Below are positions 12,146 through 21,902 of a stretch of 64,000 nucleotides of DNA, in pieces (within the stretch, counting starts at the first letter, position 1; every line of letters begins with the position of its first letter). The translations under genes were made by a program, and so were the position numbers. The notes below the pieces were generated by a model. That model was given only the letters and a program-made list of their open reading frames with translations. It was not told the origin of the DNA and ran no database searches. Source of the stretch: Buxus sempervirens (lineage: Eukaryota > Streptophyta > Magnoliopsida > Buxales > Buxaceae); assembly GCA_947561395.2 (NCBI GenBank), contig OX387187.1, forward strand, positions 40,901,829 through 40,965,828. Reading direction: 5' to 3'.

Positions 12146-12641
12146 GTTTATTTTAACACATTATTACACTTACACCCCAAGATTTGTTACTTATTCACTT
12201 AGACCCCCGACATTTATAAAATACTAAAACCTCCCTTCAAAGATGTATTGATGGTCACAAAGACCTAATTTTATTATTATCATTATAATTTTGGCATGTT
12301 GCTAATAAGAATATTGAGAAGAATGAACTATTCACGGAGATTAAATTCATTTAAAAGCCAATATTACCCCAAAAAAAATCATCTCAAATTCAACAGTTAA
12401 TGCAATTAAATAAGTTTTTAATAGAAAAAAAAACCTCAAATTTTAAAGTCTCCTTATAAATGTATAGATAAGAGTAATTTTGTCATTTATCATATCGGGT
12501 AAGGTATTATGCTAAACTTAAATAGTTTTTTTGGTATAAAATCTTTTTTCTTTACTAACATAAGCAATTTTTATCCCTATAAGGTGGCTTTGTGACTTGC
12601 TTTTTATATATTGCCTTTTTCTCTACATCCCGCCAAAACTC
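12146..12641. other. Intergenic, no gene seen
   Basis: AT-rich sequence between the MITE and the CACTA element. No coding region, RNA gene or repeat was recognised. Confidence 0.6.
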
Positions 12642-12659
12642 ATTCACTACAAGAAATTT

Positions 12660-12920
12660 AACCTTTAGTGTCATTTTATAAATGTCACTAATGCCCTAAA
12701 AAATGTCACTAAAACTTTAGTGACGTTTTCAATAAACGTCAATGATAAGGACGTCACTAATTGTTTTAGTGACATTTTCGTAAAACGCCATTAAATTTTT
12801 TAGTTATAGTGACATTTATTTTGATATTTAGTGATGCTTATATGTATCACTATATTTAGTTATAGTGACATTTAGTTATAGTGACATTTATTTTGATATT
12901 TCGTAAAACGCCATTATTCA
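12660..12920. repeat. Left subterminal repeats of the CACTA element
   Basis: At least ten copies of a motif like TAGTGACATTT or its inverse AAATGTCACTA are crowded here, some forming short hairpins. The matching right zone is at 18240-18570. In CACTA elements such motifs bind the transposase. Confidence 0.8.
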
Positions 12921-13239
12921 ACTTGATTTTAATTCTTTTGGACTATATGCTAATAAGTGATTGGATCATTTTTCAAAAAAAAAAAAAGCACAAAAAAGCA
13001 AAAAAAAATATTTTTGGCCTATGATGAGCATCCATGTCTTTTAATAAAAACATTGGTTTTGCAAGCATTAGAGAATTCTGAGGCCACTAGTATAAAACCT
13101 ATTTTTGTATTTGCATTCCTTTATAAGGGTTTCTTTTTGCAAAGGTTAAAAAAAGAAAAAAGAAGAAAGAGAAAAAGAGAAAAAAAAGAAAGAAAAAAGA
13201 AAAGAAAAAAAAAAGGGAAAAAAGAGGATCATCTCTGCT

Positions 13240-14023
13240 GAGGGGCAAATACTACTTCAAGCAATCAAAACTGGGGCATGCTCAGCGCCTTTCCCTCTGG
13301 GTTTTCATTGGAATAAATTACAGCATCTGGAAGAAGTAGTCAGGCTTTAGTCTTTCGATTTGAAAAAAGAAGCTTCGAAGCAGTTGCATGTTTTTCCAAT
13401 TCTGAAGAAGGATTTTACTAGAGCAGTAAGAAGGCATGAATGAGAGGTCATGGGTTGTAAGGGCATGATGCTAGATCAACAGATCATGATCTATCAATCA
13501 AGAAGAGGCATTCACTTGGGCAGTTGAAAAGAATGAAGGCAGGCTATGGGCAGCAATGGCACATACATCCTTATTGAGAGAGCAAGAAGAGGAAGAAGCA
13601 AAAGCAAGTTGCAGAATATTCAAGCACAGGTTTGGGCATCAAATGGCACCCAGGTAAATCAAATAAGAAAATCAATCAGGAAAATTCCATAAAGTATTTC
13701 CTTCCTTATTGTTGAAGAACATCAAAAGCAATTGAGTTTGCAGAGGTCAATTTTAAATCCACATTCTTTTCAAAATTTGCTTGTCTCAGATTTCTTTTCA
13801 TAGCCACGAGAGCTCAAAGAAATCTGAGATAAGAAAGAGACGCCACCCCGTCAGACTATACACAGCAGGGGTTTCATTGGCTATCTTCAAATCCATGTTT
13901 TTTATCACTCATTTGTTTGACCAAAGCAAGTTCAATTAATGAGATGTCTTTCAAACGTGCAATTTTGAGTTGTGTCTATTCTTTGCTGTTCATTGTACTA
14001 CAACTCCAGCAAAGAGGGGCTGC
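13240..14023 (+). mobile_element. 3' untranslated end of a Ty3/gypsy-type retrotransposon, with polypurine tract
   Basis: This non-coding stretch leads directly into an LTR start. Its last bases (AAAGAGGGGCTGC, 14011-14023) are a polypurine tract of the kind that primes plus-strand DNA synthesis next to the 3' LTR. Upstream, 13150-13235 is a long A/G-rich run. No gag or pol remains, so only the distal end of the internal region was kept. Confidence 0.65.
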
Positions 14024-14609
14024 TGTAGACACCCCAAATTGCACGGTTTTTGATAAATCTTGAAGGAAAGATATTTTATTGGAATTTTCAATTCTTTGCA
14101 TTGGGTTTGAGGTACTTAACCCATTTGAATCCAAAACGGAAAAGGAAAAGGCCCGAATTCAATCTTTTGTGCAAAGTCAAACTTTTTCCGGGTGAATTTT
14201 GTTGACTTTTGACCCGAGAAAATGAAATATTTTTTAAAGCCAGATTTCAAGATAATTTTTCCCGGTAATCAGGTTTTTAGCCATGTTATTGCATAAAAGA
14301 ATTTTTTGAGATTTTAAATCTTGGCGAATACCTTGGTTTTAACATATTGAACCTTTTTTCCAGACCTGAAAAATCAGAATTTTGCCTAGAACTGGAAAGT
14401 TGACTTTTTATTCACTTGGAATTTGGGTCTGGAACTATTTTTAATGGATTCAAATGGGGGGTGTTTGCTTATTTACATGTAATATCTTAAGTAAATGGAG
14501 ATTAAAAAATACGAGGACATTTATTTAAACGATATTACATGTAAATAAGTATTGCCTGTGTTAAAATTTGGAAAAAAAAAGGCTTTTTTCCTTATATCTG
14601 GCAACTCAG

Positions 14610-14735
14610 GCCGGATACAAGTACTTTCCTTTGTATCCGGTCTAAAGTGCCGGATACAAGGAAACTTTAGTGTATCCGGCATATAATGCCGGATACATTA
14701 AAGCTCTAGTGTATCCGGCCTGAGATGCCGGATAC
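14610..14735 (+). repeat. Seven alternating GCCGGATAC / GTATCCGGC motifs upstream of the LTR TATA box
   Basis: The 9-mer occurs at 14610, 14649, 14688 and 14727 as GCCGGATAC, and in inverted form at 14633 (8 of 9), 14672 and 14711. The forward copies are exactly 39 bases apart, and so are the inverted ones. Each forward-inverted pair can fold as a hairpin. The array lies about 155 bases above the TATA box, as does the unrelated array in the solo LTR. Confidence 0.85.
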
Positions 14736-14890
14736 ATTAGTTTTTGCTCAAAATTAGGGTTTTCCGAGAGAAATCACTTTTTACCATCATGTCCCTCATT
14801 TAATGAGGGGAAATCTCGGAAACAACCCTAGGGTTAAGGCTGGGGGTTCTAGACATTAAGTTGTGTCTACCAACAACCCTAGCCTTTGCC

Positions 14891-14898
14891 TATAAATA
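14891..14898 (+). promoter_or_regulatory. TATA box of the LTR
   Basis: TATAAATA in the context TTTGCCTATAAATAGGAGG, matching the solo LTR core. It marks the U3/R promoter. Confidence 0.65.
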
Positions 14899-16806
14899 GG
14901 AGGCTCCTCTTCAAGCAAAAGGCCAAGTTTTTGGAGATCGAAGAACTCCGAGTGAAGAAGGGAACCGCTGCCGGATTGCTTCCAGAACCCCAGGTAAGCC
15001 TCAACCCTCATTTATTTTCTGTATTTAATTTATTAGATCTAAATCTCTTCTTCTACCTTTCTGTAGAATAAAGCCTCTTTTTGTGTGTGGAAATCCTTCC
15101 CCGGCTCAAAGTATCTCAAGACTCCCCCTAGCCGTAAAACGTGAAGGCGGGATCTAGGAGAAACAAGACTGGGGATTGACCCTAGTGCTAGAACCCATGT
15201 AGCATAAGGCTTTTTGAATGATTGAAAACCGTTCTATAATCAAAGTACCCTTGATTATCTCGAAGAACCGTGTTTAACGGGGAGAGAGAACAGAGGGAAA
15301 CGATAATGGAACGGAACCCTAGGCTATGCTAGAACCTATCTGGTTGAATCTATATGCATGATATGTTGTTGTATTAATCTTGCTTGGTTTTTCACTCTTG
15401 CACACATATTACACTCTTTTGGCGGGATAGGCTCATATTTGGGGTTTATTACATTTATTGTGATAAATCTCAAATAAATGGCCTCAATCAATTCTGGAGT
15501 GTTTTCAAGTGATTTTCAAAAGTTTTGGATTCATCTCACACGAATCTCACACACTTTATCACTTTTTCGGATTTGGTTTTCTTCAAAAAGGGCCTAACTG
15601 GACAGCACCTGTACCCTTACTTCGGACGCTCATAACTTCATCGTCCGGATGAATTTTGGAGTAATTTCAGAACCATGGGAAAGGTGAGGCTGTTTAGTTT
15701 ATGTCCACCAAATTTCATAAAGTTCCATCAAACGGATTTTTGACACCTCTCTGTCGAAGTTGAGTGAACAGTTCAGGTTCAAATACAGAACTTGTCACTT
15801 CGACGGAGCGCCATGTGTTCGTTTTAAGTCCGATTCGAGTGATTTTTATTTCTGAGTATTCATTTATGAGTCTATTTTCAAATCCAGTTAGTTTCATAAT
15901 TTTTGGATTCCATTTGAATTATTGGTAGCCGATTTACTCAGAACTGTTCATTTGTACTTTTCTGGGTAAATCTGTGATCTTCGGGGCCTGTTCGGGAGAC
16001 CACCCAAGGCACATCCGAAGGGATTTTTGTATGAGGCTAGTTTCTTTTGAAAGATGGCCATACAGACTTCAATCACACCAAACTTCGTGGATTTTTATGG
16101 AGTGGATTTTTCTATGCAATTTTCCAAAGTTGCCCACTTATCACTTTTAAAAATCCCCAGCAGCAACTTCAAAGGAGCATAACTCCTAGGATTTTTATCG
16201 GAATGAAGTGAAATTTTGCATGAGACTCTTATTTACCCTAATCTTTCAAATGGATTTGGTTTGGTTCAATTTAAAATGGTATTTGAATGATTTCAAGGCA
16301 AATGGCATACTTTTTATTGAATTTTCCGGATTTGATTCAACTTGGTTTTTTAGCAACTTGTGCTTTGATTTCCATCTTTTGAGATATTCCAGAAATGATA
16401 TTGACATAAGAGAGGATCTCAAATCCATTTAGATCTTCATGTGAAAATATCATACATTAGTCCTTTTTCAAGGTTTTCTATGATTTTTGCAAGCTTTCTT
16501 ATTTTTGCATGAACATACACTTGGCTACCACTTCGTGTGGATGAATGGGGGTGCCTAACACCTTCCCCCGTTCATAATCTAATCCCCTTACCCATCTCTG
16601 GATTTTATTTTCAAGTAGGGTTATTTTTACCTTAGAATCGGCATTTTTGCACTTTTTAATGATTTTGAACATTTTGGTGTCCATTCTCACCCCAAAATCA
16701 TGAATGGTGGTGACTCTCCCATTTTTACGATGAGCCCGTGTGTTGACGGAGGGATGATCATTCCGGTGATTTTCCCATGTCTCACAGGTGGCCAATTTTA
16801 TTGTTA

Positions 16807-17010
16807 ACCTGCTTGGTGGCAGAGATACATTTATATAACCTGCTTGGTGGCAGAGATACATTTATATTACCTGCTTGGTGACAGAGAACCTGACCTGCTT
16901 GGTGGCGGAGACCCTAACCCGCTTGGTAGTGGAGACCTTAACCTGTTTGGTGGCGGAGAACTTAACTCGCTTGGTGGCGAAGACTTTACCCGCTTTGTGA
17001 CAAAGACATT
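16807..17010 (+). repeat. Minisatellite of about eight ACCTGCTTGGTGGCAGAG units
   Basis: Units start at 16807, 16838, 16869, 16893, 16917, 16941, 16965 and 16988. The period is 31 for the first units and then 24. The 24-base period keeps a frame open, so a 171-codon open frame (16844-17359) appears with an eight-residue repeat around LLGGGD. A second pair of repeats (TCCTGCGGTAGAG) lies near 17210 and 17308. I regard this as LTR or retrotransposon non-coding sequence, not a gene. Confidence 0.75.
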
Positions 17011-18135
17011 ACCTCCTGCGGAAGAGACATATTTCCTCCTGTGGGGCAGATGTATTTCTGATGGATTGCATCCTACAGAAGAGGTACCTCATGTGGGGGG
17101 AAATGTGATTATACGTGATTTCATCCCACATGGAAGATGGGTGTGTGAGTTACCACTGGAAGGTGAGGAAGCTATCTCCAACGGTAGGGGTAGATACTAT
17201 GTGTTCACATCCTGCGGTAGAGTTATGCTGTTTTTTGCAGGGGTACCTGTAGTCTTAGAGATGTGCATTCTCATGCGGAGCATGTGTGGATACTATGTAT
17301 TTACGTCCTGCGGTAGAGGTAGGCTACTGCCTGAAGGTTGGCTTTTATTATTGATATAATGATTGATTCCTCGATTGATGGATTGTTTATTTAAAAGGAA
17401 ATATTGAAATGTCATAATTGAACAAAACTGCTATGATTTAAGGTGAATTGTTAAAATGGAATATTATGGAATCATGAATAAAATGTAGAATTGTTCTTAG
17501 GAATACACTAATTGAAATTAATCAGAAACCATGGGGATGTGAATTATAATACATTGTCCTCTAAATTGAAATGAAATGCACATGATTAACTTCCTTTAAT
17601 TTGGGCACTGATTCAATGTTTGTTTTGTATCGAGATTATTCGTTTGTCTTATTGACCGTAATTACTCGTTTATTTTACCGAGCATGAAACTACCGTTATT
17701 TTCCATATATATGTATAAATGGTTCTTCCTCATGCATGTGTTACCTACTAAGATATTCGTATCTCACCCCTACTTTATATTCTGTTTTCCAAGTCATCTT
17801 GAAGAGGACGCCATGAGTTAGACTGATAGTGGGCTTAAAGTCTAGAAAATCCCGAAGACAAGTGTAGGACATTTTATATAATTATATTTATTTTATTGGA
17901 ATCTTATTAGATAATTTGGTAGGATATTAAGAGTTAGTTAATTTGTAGTTGCCTTCATTTGATTAATTGATGTAATAGGAAGATCCAGGTTCAAATGAAT
18001 AATTTAAGCTTCCTAGTACTCTGATAAATCTTAGTTCTTTATTTCTTTATCTTTTGAGCTGATTGTAATGTACCACAAGTTAATGCCTTGATCCGAGTCA
18101 AAAAAAAAAAAAAGACCCAGATTCGGGACGTTACA
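17011..18135 (+). mobile_element. LTR-like sequence of a second gypsy-type element, ending GGGACGTTACA
   Basis: The stretch ends with a poly-A run and GACCCAGATTCGGGACGTTACA-like sequence at about 18112-18135, a common 3' end of Tekay/Del-type LTRs. It also has the ATTCGTATCTCACCCC block near 17756 seen in such LTRs. The matching TGTAACG start is missing, so the piece is truncated or merged with the minisatellite. The assignment rests on resemblance only. Confidence 0.4.
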
Positions 18136-18794
18136 ACTTGAACCTAAGACATGGTGCCTAATCTAATAGTGCCTATTACATGCCTAACCGTTGTTCTAGA
18201 AGTCCTATCACTTATAGAAATTTCTTTGTTTAAGTATTAAACATCCATTAATTTTTTTGGAAATGTCATCATAATACAGTGATGTTTTTTTTAATAAATG
18301 TCACTATATAAGATTTACTTAACGTTTTTTGATAAAATATTAACCTTTACTAAAAATTTCTACATGCCTTAATTATGATGTTTATTAAAAAAATTCATTT
18401 TAATTTAGTAGTACATGACATTTTTTTATAAACGTCACAATATAAGATCTATAGTGAAGTTTCTTATGTAAATATCACTAAAATTTTAAATTAGTGACTT
18501 CTATTGTAAATGCCACTAAAATATAACTTTTGTGACATTTTCTTCTAAATGTCACTAATATCAACATTTTTTGTAGTGATTAAAAACTGTTAAGGTAGGG
18601 TTGGGACCAAGGTTTTCTAGATCGGTACCAAGGATCGAAACGGGTTGGTCCGATCCCGGTACAAACTGTATCGGACCGGCTGGATTGGCCGGTCCCCAAA
18701 AAAATGAGAAAACACTGATTTGCTTTGGATTGGCCAGTCCAATACGGTACCAATCCGGAATAGTACCGGTCTGGTCCCAAAGGGTACCAGCCGA

Positions 18795-19117
18795 TTTAAC
18801 GCCCCAAACCCATACCCAGCAAGATATTGTCTGCTCTGGGCCCACGGGCCCTCATGGATTTGTTCTCAAGGACAACACGAGAAAACTTCCCAGGGGTCAC
18901 CCATCCTAGCAATGCTCCCACCCGAGCACGCTTAACTTTAGGGTTCCCAGGGGATTTAGTCCCGTGTTGCTCCTTAAAAGGCCTCTTGCTAATTTGGGGT
19001 CTTAAGACTACTTATAGCATCCCCGAGCGTTGTGGGATCCCAACCATATGTACACCCTCGCCTGGTAGCTCGCCACTGTGGTAGCTCGCCCAGGTCTCTC
19101 ACCCCGCCCACATCACA
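18795..19117. mobile_element. Cassandra-like TRIM solo LTR with 5S rRNA-like core
   Basis: The unit starts TTTAACGCCCCAAACCC (expected TGTAACGCCCC with changes) and ends CACATCACA. It is flanked by GCCGA and GCCGC, a near-perfect 5-bp duplication. Within it, the stretch at 18871-18950 is the reverse complement of plant 5S rRNA around box C, with CACCCATCCTAG and GAGCACGCTTAAC landmarks. 5S-derived sequence inside a short LTR is the hallmark of Cassandra TRIM retrotransposons. About 320 bases fits a solo LTR. Confidence 0.65.
18871..18950 (-). ncRNA. 5S rRNA-like segment inside the LTR (not a functional 5S gene)
   Basis: On the minus strand the order of 5S landmarks is kept: AAGCGTGCTC, then TAGGATGGGTGACC, then CTTTTC-like CTTCC and CGTGTTG-like CTCGTGTTGTC. 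Several bases differ from canonical plant 5S and the 5' third is missing. It is part of the LTR. Confidence 0.6.
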
Positions 19118-19743
19118 GCCGCCACTCAGACAGCCAGGATGTCACAGCCGATACATAGCCGTCCAGTTTTAAAATTCAGAAAAATTTAAAAATGGCAAAA
19201 AAATCCAAAAAATAAGGAAAATTCATTTATAATTGTTATAAATTATAGATGATTGATATAAGATATGATAAAGTTGGAAATCTATGTTAAATTGTAGAAT
19301 TATAATATATAATTTGATATGCTATTTTTATAATTAAACATTATAAGTTGTTTTTAATATAATTTGGCATATATCAAATTATATGTTATGATAAATAAAA
19401 CATATAATATAAATTATATGTTATATGCTACTTTTTGTGATAATATTGAAAAATAATGATATGTTATAATATTAGCATATAAAGATATAATTTGACATTA
19501 TAACATATAATATCTATTTTATTATATTTATATCAATCATTTATAAATTTTAACGATTTTAAATGATTTTTTCCCATTTTCTGATTTTATTGTCATTTTA
19601 AAATTTTTTTTACTAGGACGACTTTGGACTGGACTGAACTGGTTATGGACCGGCCGGTACCGTTCTGGATCGGATGGACCAGATCAATACCAGCTGATCC
19701 AGTGTCATCCAGTCCCGGTCCAATAAACCATGGTTAGGACCTT

Positions 19744-21902
19744 ACGCAGGTCAAAGCCCATATATTTTCCATTTAGACTAGCTTGGGTTTGACCTTGGCT
19801 TGAGTCAAAACCCATCCCATTTGCAACTTTGGTTAGTGTGAGCTCATAGTCTGCCGCCGGACCCTAAGATTACCTCTTGTGATCAAAGAAACTAGCAGGG
19901 TACACGTGTAGAATAACATGCATGTAGAGAGAGAACAATTTTGCAACTACCCAAATTTTAAATGAATAGGCATAGTTTTGACCATTTTAACCCTATATCA
20001 ATTATGCATTAACAACGAACGATAAGGGCTTTTTGGGGAATTCGTGCATAGTTGTTAGCACGTTTCCCAAGGGATATATTCTCATTATCTATACATAGAT
20101 AGATTGGGGGATTAATGAGTCATGGATATATTCTCATTATCTATACATAGATATATTGGGGGATTAGTGAGTCATGGATATATTCTCATTATCTATACAT
20201 AGATTGGGGGATTAGTGAGTCATGTATCTGGGCACTAGTATGCCCATGCCAATTCGGGGATTAGTGCTTCAAACTTTCTAGTTTCAAATGAACAAGGCGA
20301 GGCATGACCTTTATGCAGCCACATATTCATTGAGCCACCATTTGATGACTTACGCATTTTCCGTTCTTTTCTGAACAAGAAGTATATTTGGCCAATAAAA
20401 AATGTAATTAATTTGTTGCATAATCAGCTTATATTAGCCACTTGTGCAACCCCTTTTCGTCACGTCAATCGTAGCTATTTAATCGTTCGTGGGACAAACA
20501 CATGATGGAAACAAAGTAACATGATATATGAGTTAGACCTTGATTCGGCCTCTTAGATGAGTCGGTTCGACCTTCATTATGGTAAGCGAAAGCATTATTT
20601 TAGAAAATATTTTGAAAAAACAAAGAATCGGCCTCAACACTATATACATAATTTGCATGCATGCAAGCAATGATGATTCGGTAAGCTTGAGCTTGAGCCT
20701 TAAATCATCAGATAAAGCTTGTGCCTCCTTATAAGTGAGAAGAAAGAGAGGTCAATTGAAGAAATATTATTATTAATTATAATGAAGGATGCATGAAATT
20801 GAAATTCACATATCAGATTCAACATGCAACTTGAAGCTTGCCCATTTTAGATAGATAGCCATTGGTCTTATATCCTTTCAAAATTTGAACCATGCTTGAG
20901 CTTTCATTCACAAAAAAGGTTCAAACATCTCAACCCAAGGTAAGTTTTTATACATTCGTTTCTTAGTTGATTTCAAAGACAATAATTGCTATATTGTCAA
21001 AATTGAAATATGTAGTATTGGAGAAAATAGTATAGTTTTTAATTTTATCAGGATGATCTTGCATAGATCAACAATGAAGGCACTAGGAATAAACCTGTGC
21101 TTGAATGCAAATCTATCTTTCTGTTTTTCAACATATATATTGATCTAGATCTCTTTCTGCATTCTAAAAGTATCACAATTTCCAAGCAAATTTGATTATT
21201 GCAACTTTAGATTGACATTAAATAAGAGCATTAACCCTCCAATGACTGTAATCATCAATATTTAACATCCAATTTTCGAACTAAATAAAAACAAAACGTA
21301 TTTTTTTGAATGAAAGATCATTTTAGAATAGGCGCGGCTATCAACAACTTAAAGATTAATCCATTTTTATAAATATTTGATAATTCTAAATTAGGAATTT
21401 TCACTTGAATGTAATATGTCTTTCATTTGAATTGAAATACAAGAAAAATGCGTTCTAAGTTATAAAAAAAAAACACTAATAATTTGAGATTAACATATCA
21501 ACATTCAAAGTATTTAATCTGAGAAGTAAAAAAGATTTGTATATATTCTTATGATCATAATTATTTCATGAATCGTTTAAACCCTCATTGATATTAAATA
21601 CATTGTGATAGGAGAGTGTAATCACCTCTGTGCATGAGTACTAGACCCCTGGATTTTCTTAAATATATCCTCCATTCAATTTCCTTTGATTTAGATTCCA
21701 TGACACAAAATTTTTATAATCTAAAGTTTAATTAATTACATACCCAATTTAGTCAAATGGAATGATTTACCTTTTAGAGCTTGACTCCAACAATAGTCCT
21801 TATATGTAAATGATACACAAATGTCTAAAGCTTTATAAATTATATTGTTATAAACAAGTACATATGATCATTAAATATAGCTTTTGTTCATTTATCAACA
21901 TC
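19744..21902. other. Intergenic region downstream of WRKY12
   Basis: AT-rich spacer. Apart from the minisatellite at 20072-20224 I see no gene or repeat. The first few hundred bases left of 21903 should contain the WRKY12 3' UTR. Confidence 0.5.
20072..20224. repeat. Minisatellite, 52-base unit, three copies
   Basis: The unit GGATATATTCTCATTATC... begins at 20072, 20124 and 20176. The copies are almost identical; the third is shortened by loss of a few bases after ACATAGAT. High identity suggests a recent expansion. Confidence 0.85.

Larger units (their letters stand above)
14024..16786 (+). mobile_element. Long 3' LTR of a Ty3/gypsy-type element inside the CACTA transposon
   Basis: It begins TGTAGACACC immediately after the polypurine tract and appears to end near ATGTCTCACA, about 2.76 kb. 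A TATA box lies at 14891-14898. Near the 3' end are GGGGTGCCTAACACCTTCCC (16547) and GGTGGTGACTCTCCC (about 16705), blocks with counterparts in the solo LTR at 4030. The two LTRs belong to the same broad lineage but have diverged strongly. The right end is estimated, as no target duplication was found. Confidence 0.65.
12645..18578. mobile_element. Non-autonomous CACTA transposon carrying retrotransposon sequence
   Basis: The left end is CACTACAAGAAATTT at 12645 and the right end is ACATTTTTTGTAGTG finishing at 18578; the two are inverted and match at 12 of 15 bases. A 3-bp duplication ATT flanks them (12642-12644 and 18579-18581), the size expected for CACTA/En-Spm. Both subterminal zones (12660-12920 and 18240-18570) are packed with direct and inverted copies of TAGTGACATTT-like motifs, the usual transposase-binding pattern. 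No transposase is present. The 5.9 kb interior is almost entirely LTR-retrotransposon sequence, so an element of a few hundred bases seems to have been enlarged by nested insertions. Confidence 0.85.
18596..19743. mobile_element. Unclassified long inverted-repeat element, split by a Cassandra-like LTR
   Basis: The left end (GGACCAAGGTTTTCTAGATCGG) and the inverse of the right end (ACCATGGTTTATTGGACCGG) agree at most positions. Further in, the AT-rich arms pair over more than 100 bases: AAAATTTAAAAATGGCAAAA and TAGATGATTGATATAA on the left face their inverses at 19540-19610. The GC-rich outer part is full of CGGTACC/GGTCC words. No open frame is present. Boundaries are approximate because no target duplication was found. 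The element abuts the right end of the CACTA transposon. Confidence 0.55.

Noticed and set aside
12645..12920. Dense repeats as a possible CRISPR array
   Set aside because: Motifs are irregularly spaced, occur on both strands and sit next to CACTA ends in a plant genome.
18871..18950. Functional 5S rRNA gene
   Set aside because: The 5' part is missing, several core bases differ, and it is embedded in an LTR-like unit.
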